DNA of 9,793 bases from Dehalococcoidia bacterium. Lineage in GTDB: Bacteria; Chloroflexota; Dehalococcoidia; Bin125. Shown in pieces: positions 6,114 through 9,793 of the stretch (its first letter is position 1; each line of letters begins with the position of its first letter). Below the pieces are notes generated by a model. The model saw nothing but the letters and a program-made list of their open reading frames with translations. It was not told the DNA's origin and did no database searches. The position numbers were made by a program, and so were the translations under genes. The DNA lies in the NCBI GenBank assembly GCA_007571275.1, contig RKRS01000221.1:1-9793 (forward strand), in the 5' to 3' direction.

Positions 6114-6962
6114 ATGCACCCCCTCGCGCTCGGCTACCAGACGCTGGGGCGAGTGGCGCGCGCGTTGCCTCGCCCGACTGCCTATGCCGCCGCACGGCGA
6201 CTGATGGCCGCGGTCTACCGCGCCTGGCCTCGAGGTCGCGACGCCGCCCGCCGCAACGCCGAGCTTCTCCTGCCCCACGTGGACTGGAGCGGCGACGCCG
6301 ACTCATTGGCCCGAGCCCAGTTCCAACGCTACGGCGAATACCTGGTCGACGCCGTCCGCCTCGACGAACTCACGCCGGCCGACTGCTACGACGCCGTCGG
6401 CGGAGATGACAGAGCCTATGCCGATCAGTGGCGGCAGCTCGCCGAGTGGTACCAGCGCCGCCCGATCCTCTTCGCTGTCATTCACTTTGGCAACTGGGAC
6501 ATCCTCGGCGGCGCGTTCACGTACCGAATCGGTCCCTCGATGGTGCTCGTCGACGATCTTGGCCACCCCGCCCTGAACCGGGCCATCCAGGATCAACGCG
6601 CCAGACTCGGCATGGCCCCGGCCACTGGCCGCGGCGGTCTGCGTCAGATGGTCCGACATCTCCAGGCCAAGGGAACCGCCGCTATCCTGTTCGATCGACC
6701 ACCCCGGCCTGGCGAGCAGACGGTCACCGAGCGTCTCTTCGGCCACGAGCTGCAGTTGCCCAACGAGATTCTCAGAATTGCCGATCTGACCAACGCCAGG
6801 CTCATCCCGCTCAGCGCCACGCGTCAGGGCCACGAGCTGCGCTTCCAACCACACATCGATCTACAACGACCGCGCCAAGACACACTGCTCCCCGCCTTCG
6901 AGTCAGCCCTGCGCGCCAACCCCGATCAGTGGTATCAGTTCCGCCCGATCTGGCGAGGCTAG
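6114..6962 (+). CDS. LpxL/PatA-family lysophospholipid acyltransferase, first copy
   Basis: The product has 282 residues and belongs to the LPLAT superfamily of the LpxL/HtrB/PatA type, which move acyl chains onto lipid A or phosphatidylinositol mannosides at the cytoplasmic membrane face. The N-terminus (LGYQTLGRVARALPRPTAY, arginine-rich, weakly hydrophobic) is typical. The catalytic H(X)4D motif is IHFGNWD, with H124 and D129. Further family features are RAIQDQRARLGM (157-167), ILFDRPPRPGE (191-201), LPNEILRIADLTNARLIPL (215-233) and the terminal DQWYQFRPIW (271-280), which resembles the PEQW..FH..W end of LpxL. Short distance after ino1 suggests co-transcription and an inositol-lipid acceptor. 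The ribosome-binding site is weak, so coupling to ino1 may help. Downstream lies an opposed gene only nine bases away. The acyl acceptor cannot be read from sequence. Confidence 0.88.
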   Translation: MHPLALGYQTLGRVARALPRPTAYAAARRLMAAVYRAWPRGRDAARRNAELLLPHVDWSGDADSLARAQFQRYGEYLVDAVRLDELTPADCYDAVGGDDRAYADQWRQLAEWYQRRPILFAVIHFGNWDILGGAFTYRIGPSMVLVDDLGHPALNRAIQDQRARLGMAPATGRGGLRQMVRHLQAKGTAAILFDRPPRPGEQTVTERLFGHELQLPNEILRIADLTNARLIPLSATRQGHELRFQPHIDLQRPRQDTLLPAFESALRANPDQWYQFRPIWRG

Positions 6963-6971
6963 CTGCTCTCC

Positions 6972-7598
6972 TCAGGATCGCTCGCATCGGCCGGCGGCGG
7001 AACATACTGAAACGCTCTGTTGAGCCAACTCGCGCGCCGCTTCAGCGCCGACCACTCTCATCCGGACGAGTCGGTTCTTGGATGTTGATTTGCCTCGAAC
7101 GCCAATCTTGTCAAAGTCCAGCAAGTACGTCATGAAATTGCTGTCCACTTTGCCAAAATCATCGGCAGCTTGTCGGATGTGCACTGTGCCGGTCTCGAGT
7201 CCGAGGGCGGTTCTTGCACCACAGACAAGCAGGGCGATATCGCGGACTGCTGCTGCCTGAGGACCCGGAAGCTGGCTGACGGGCAATTGCAAGGTTGGTT
7301 CGGCTTCAGAGACATCAAACAGATCGTGCGCTTCGTCAGGGTCGATCTTGAAGTACTGGGCGATCGCCTCGGCGTGCATAGTAGGCGTCGAGTAGCTGGA
7401 GTCGAGCGGTGGAGTGCTGACGGCGCTGGGGTCAGACGGGTCGATGCTGGCCCCGTTCGTCTGAGGGTGGTGGCCGAGCTCGTGTTCCAGAAGTTTCTCG
7501 AACGCAATCTCGCGCAGGCGGAATTCATCGCCACTGAGTGACTTGGTGGCGTCGCGTACGCGCTCGACGATTGCTGCCAACTGCTCTGTGGTGGTCAA
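6972..7598 (-). CDS. Uncharacterised accessory protein, possible C-terminal winged-helix domain
   Basis: I do not recognise a named family. The product has 208 residues, with no signal peptide or membrane segment. The N-terminal half is polar (AAIVERVRDATKSLSGDEF, then LEHELGHHPQTNGASIDPSD and a serine/proline linker). HELGHH at 39-44 resembles a metallopeptidase motif only superficially. From about residue 70 comes AIAQYFKIDPDEAHDLFDV, then AAAVRDIALLVCGARTALGL, IRQAADDFGKVDSNFMTYLLDFDKIGVRG and RLVRMRVVGAEAARELAQQS. That tail resembles a C-terminal helix-turn-helix-like module I have seen in uncharacterised actinobacterial accessory proteins. The start is TTG at 7598, fixed by a strong AGGAGG (7606-7611) seven bases upstream. 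The gene is inverted relative to both flanking acyltransferases. Part of it is distinctly less GC-rich than its neighbours (26 of 60 bases G+C at 7081-7140, against 44 of 60 at 8221-8280), which suggests acquisition. Confidence 0.8.
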   Translation of the reverse strand: MTTTEQLAAIVERVRDATKSLSGDEFRLREIAFEKLLEHELGHHPQTNGASIDPSDPSAVSTPPLDSSYSTPTMHAEAIAQYFKIDPDEAHDLFDVSEAEPTLQLPVSQLPGPQAAAVRDIALLVCGARTALGLETGTVHIRQAADDFGKVDSNFMTYLLDFDKIGVRGKSTSKNRLVRMRVVGAEAARELAQQSVSVCSAAGRCERS

Positions 7599-7605
7599 GA
7601 ATCAA

Positions 7606-7611
7606 CCTCCT
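7606..7611 (-). promoter_or_regulatory. Strong Shine-Dalgarno fixing a TTG start
   Basis: AGGAGG on the minus strand is spaced seven bases from TTG at 7596-7598. It is the strongest ribosome-binding site in the window and decides the otherwise unusual start codon of the inverted accessory gene. Most neighbours have weak sites. Confidence 0.75.
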
Positions 7612-7675
7612 GAGCGGAGAGTATCAGGCTGGAACGGACGCTGGGATTCGGTTGGGGGTGTGCGAAGATAGAGCT

Positions 7676-8608
7676 GTGCTGATTGCGGTAGTGTTGGCTG
7701 CTCTTTCCTGGTGCGAAGGCATTCTGCCACGCAGATTGCTGTATGGGACAGCAGAGCTTGCTGCGTCCCTGGCCTTGCCACTGTTTGAGCGGCAACGCAT
7801 TCGCATCCGCAACAATCTGCAACGCATCCATCCCGATCATTCGCCGGCGCAACTCAATCGAGCCGCCGCTCAGGTCATCGCCGAAACCGCTCGCTACTAT
7901 GTTGACCTCGCGATCCTGCCATCAATCTCACCTCGCCGAGTGCTCGAAAATCACCTCCATGTGAGCGGCCTCGATCACCTCCTGGACGCGCGCCGTTCGG
8001 GACGCGGAATCGTCTTGACGACGGCGCACATCTCCAATCCTGAGGTCGCGGTCAAAGCCCTCGCCGCGCTGGATATTCCCGCCGTCGCCCTCGTCGAGCG
8101 GCTCGACGATCCGCGCCACCTCGAGGCTGTCAACGCCTCGCGCGCCGCGGTCGGCATTGACTTCCTCACCGCCACACAGACCGGCGTCGCCACAGCGCTG
8201 CGCGCCCTGCGCGAGGGCGGCGTCGTCTGCATCCTCTGGGACCGCGACCGCCAGGGCGGCGGCGCCTGCGTGCCGTTTTTCGGACGCCAGGCGCGATTTC
8301 CCGTCGGCGCGATCGACCTCGCCATTCGCGCCGAAGCCGACGTGCTGCCGCTCTACGCTGTCCGACGTCCCGGCCCTGACCGACTCCAGTTTGACGTTGC
8401 TTTCCTGCCGCCGCTCGAACTCCTGCTGACTGGCAACCGCGCGCTCGACACACGCACCAACACAGCCGATCTGGCTCGGTTGTTCGAGCCGATCATCGCC
8501 CAACACGCTCATCTCTGGCGCGTGTCTGAGTCGCCCTGGGCGCCCTGCCGAGATACGCCCTGGGATGATCCGCACCCTCGCGATCACGCCGCCAACGCCG
8601 CCTCATGA
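7676..8608 (+). CDS. LpxL/PatA-family acyltransferase, second, divergent copy
   Basis: With GTG 7676 as start the product has 310 residues. It has a hydrophobic N-terminus (VLIAVVLAALSWCEGILPRR), then ERQRIRIRNNLQRIHPDHSP typical of LpxL relatives (NL.R..P). The catalytic motif is AHISNPE, with H118 and E123, that is H(X)4E with proline before the acid instead of HxGNW[DE]. Other family features are CILWDRDRQGG (185-195), VPFFGRQARFPVGAIDLAIR (199-218) and ADVLPLYAVRR, the classic segment after the active site. The reading frame stays open upstream to 7538, but that part overlaps the divergent gene and does not resemble the family. GTG 7658 and TTG 7652 are alternative starts, none with a good ribosome-binding site. 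The stop overlaps the PHP gene start as ATGA (8605-8608). It likely acylates a lipid or glycolipid at the membrane, with unknown acceptor. Confidence 0.84.
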   Translation: MLIAVVLAALSWCEGILPRRLLYGTAELAASLALPLFERQRIRIRNNLQRIHPDHSPAQLNRAAAQVIAETARYYVDLAILPSISPRRVLENHLHVSGLDHLLDARRSGRGIVLTTAHISNPEVAVKALAALDIPAVALVERLDDPRHLEAVNASRAAVGIDFLTATQTGVATALRALREGGVVCILWDRDRQGGGACVPFFGRQARFPVGAIDLAIRAEADVLPLYAVRRPGPDRLQFDVAFLPPLELLLTGNRALDTRTNTADLARLFEPIIAQHAHLWRVSESPWAPCRDTPWDDPHPRDHAANAAS

Positions 8609-9369
8609 CAACACCGGGCAACGCTACGGGACGCGCCGACCTCCAGGTCCACACCGACGCATCGGACGGTATGGATGACGCGCTGACCATCCTCGATGCG
8701 GCGCATGAACGTGGACTCGATCTGGTCGCGATCACCGACCATGACCAGACGCGCGGGGCGCATGTCGCGCGGGAGGTCGCAGCCAGAACGAACCACCCGG
8801 TCGATGTCGTCGTCGGCAGCGAGGTCAGCAGCCGACAGGGACACATCCTCGCGCTCTGGATCGAACAACCGCTCCCGGTGTTCCGCAGCGCGGCCGCGAC
8901 GATTGAGGCGATCTGGAAGCAGGACGGAGCGGCGATCATTGCGCATCCGGCCGCGGTGGTGCCGTTCGCCCTCAACATCCGCGACATTGACCGCCTGCTC
9001 CGCGATCTGGCCCCGGAATTGCAGGATGAGGACGCGCCCATCCTCGCTATCGAGACCGCCAATCCGATTCCCTCCGCCCGCTGGCGGCGCCGAGCGATCA
9101 TCGAGGCCAACCAGCGCTGGAAGCTCACACAGACCGGCGGCTCCGACGCGCACTTCCACGAACAGGTCGGCGCCGGGTTCACCCGCTACGACGGGCGTGG
9201 ATCGGCGGCGTTGCGGGCCGCATTGAGCAGCGGCGGCGCCAGCGGCGAGCTTGGTGTATATCCCTCGCTACGCCAGATCGGCGCGGAGCGACTCCTCCGC
9301 CAGCAATGGCGCGGGATCAGCGCCACACCCAGAGCGCTCCTGCAGCGACGCCTTGGCCGCGGCGCGTAA
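8605..9369 (+). CDS. PHP-domain metal-dependent phosphoesterase
   Basis: The product has 254 residues and follows the PHP (polymerase and histidinol phosphatase) superfamily, TrpH-like group, which hydrolyse phosphate esters with a metal cluster. Visible motifs are DLQVHTDASDG (12-22), VAITDHD (41-47), VVGSEVSSRQGHILAL (69-84), AAIIAHPAA (109-117), LAIETANP (147-154) and GGSDAHFHEQVGAGFTRY (178-195). They supply ligands H16, H46, E73, H114, D181 and H183. The first histidine of the usual HxH is Q14. This could weaken one metal site or change specificity. The last 55 residues (YPSLRQIGAERLLRQQWRG and a basic end) extend beyond the core. The ATG is coupled to the acyltransferase stop through ATGA, so the two are made together. 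The substrate is unknown. A role on a phosphorylated lipid or sugar intermediate is inference. Confidence 0.88.
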   Translation: MTTPGNATGRADLQVHTDASDGMDDALTILDAAHERGLDLVAITDHDQTRGAHVAREVAARTNHPVDVVVGSEVSSRQGHILALWIEQPLPVFRSAAATIEAIWKQDGAAIIAHPAAVVPFALNIRDIDRLLRDLAPELQDEDAPILAIETANPIPSARWRRRAIIEANQRWKLTQTGGSDAHFHEQVGAGFTRYDGRGSAALRAALSSGGASGELGVYPSLRQIGAERLLRQQWRGISATPRALLQRRLGRGA

Positions 9370-9387
9370 GCCCGGTATCCATGGCGC

Positions 9388-9793
9388 ATGGACGCTGCAG
9401 CGGACCTCGAGCAGCGCTTGCGCAGCGGCAGCGCCCGCGAGCGACAACAGGCCGCCGACTCCGTCGCGCGACTCCAGGCTCCCGCGTATCTGCCGCTGCT
9501 CTGCGAGCTGGCCAGCTGTGACTCCTCGCAAGAGGTCCGCCGCGCTGCGACTGCTGCAATCGGACGGTTCTCACGCGTGCATCCGCAGGCGTTTGCGATG
9601 CTCCCGCCGCTGTCCCGGCACTCCGATCCCGGCGTCGCCATTCAGGCGGCGCGTGGTCTGATCGCCGCACGCACGCCCGAACAGATAGCCATCGCCGCGC
9701 CGCTCATCGAGGAGCTGGCGCAACATCCCAACGAGGTCGTTCGCGAATTTATTCAGACCGAGCAACAGCGCGCCCGATCTGCTGATCGAACAT
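9388..9793 (+). CDS. HEAT-repeat protein, N-terminal part only
   Basis: The frame is open from ATG 9388 to the right edge (135 codons) and continues outside the window. The product begins MDAAADLEQRLRSGSARERQ and is made of helical pairs of HEAT/PBS-lyase-like type: about 3-35 (QQAADSVARLQAPAYLPLL), 36-66 (DSSQEVRRAATAAIGRFS), 67-95 (SRHSDPGVAIQAARGLIA) and 96-130 (PLIEELAQHPNEVVREFI). The repeated valine-R-x-A-A / A-x-x-A-L spacing is the HEAT signature. Such scaffolds bind proteins or, rarely, bilin-type ligands. No partner can be named. It starts 18 bases after the PHP stop and is probably in the same operon. An earlier ATG at 9381 is out of frame and runs into a stop by 9521, so 9388 is chosen, though its ribosome-binding site is poor. 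Confidence 0.78.
   Translation, partial: MDAAADLEQRLRSGSARERQQAADSVARLQAPAYLPLLCELASCDSSQEVRRAATAAIGRFSRVHPQAFAMLPPLSRHSDPGVAIQAARGLIAARTPEQIAIAAPLIEELAQHPNEVVREFIQTEQQRARSADRT

Noticed and set aside
5626..6306. Minus-strand reading frame of 226 codons across ino1 and the first acyltransferase
   Set aside because: It is antisense to two clearly recognisable genes and has no ribosome-binding site or domain pattern.
7467..7484. HELGHH in the inverted accessory protein as a zinc protease motif
   Set aside because: It lacks the HExxH context of a metallopeptidase fold (no third ligand or typical flanking helix) and is followed by a low-complexity linker.
7928..8587. Minus-strand reading frame of 219 codons over the second acyltransferase
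   Set aside because: It mirrors the acyltransferase codons (third-position GC keeps stops out) and has no family features.
8493..9182. Minus-strand reading frame of 229 codons over the PHP gene
   Set aside because: It is antisense to a gene with all PHP motifs, and its composition is Ser/Arg/Ala-rich without structure.

Overview
This is a GC-rich bacterial window, densely coded on both strands, with no RNA genes, insertion sequences, CRISPR arrays or convincing terminators. The gene families suggest Chloroflexota, perhaps a Thermomicrobia-like lineage, or another actinobacteria-like Gram-positive-type group. The clues are an actinobacterial-type inositol-phosphate synthase, PatA/LpxL-type acyltransferases, a secreted peptidase-MA-like protein with a YxDxRFxW motif, and a 73-residue protein of a kind I associate with Chloroflexota. 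The assignment rests on family recognition, not on a phylogeny.

Left block (1-3634, minus strand). Read in its own direction the order is a thioredoxin-fold lipoprotein with a CX4C motif (2582-3634), a tandem thioredoxin-fold protein that has lost both CxxC motifs (1655-2521), prfB for release factor 2 (433-1570), and a secreted peptidase-MA-like protein that runs off the window (1-436). prfB can only be read correctly through a +1 programmed frameshift at CTTTGAC (1492-1498). A single-frame reading gives a spurious N-terminus. prfB and the secreted protein overlap by ATGA.

Centre (3635-5001). A 12-bp perfect palindrome lies in the 34-bp gap between the divergent lipoprotein gene and a 73-residue gene (3669-3890). 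The next gap (3891-3996) holds a cluster of DnaA-box-like sequences. A further perfect box of opposite orientation lies inside the following gene, a HisN-type inositol-monophosphatase-family phosphatase (3997-4806, minus).

Right block (5002-9793, plus strand). It contains ino1 (myo-inositol-3-phosphate synthase), a first PatA/LpxL-like acyltransferase, a second acyltransferase, a PHP-domain protein coupled to it by ATGA, and the start of a HEAT-repeat protein. Between the two acyltransferases sits one inverted gene of lower GC (6972-7598), with a TTG start behind a near-perfect Shine-Dalgarno, which looks like an inserted cassette. Taken together, ino1, a possible inositol-phosphate phosphatase and two PatA-like acyltransferases suggest a pathway making inositol-headed, perhaps acylated, membrane lipids. 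This is the most interesting hypothesis in the window, but the PI synthase and mannosyltransferase needed to complete it are not within view.
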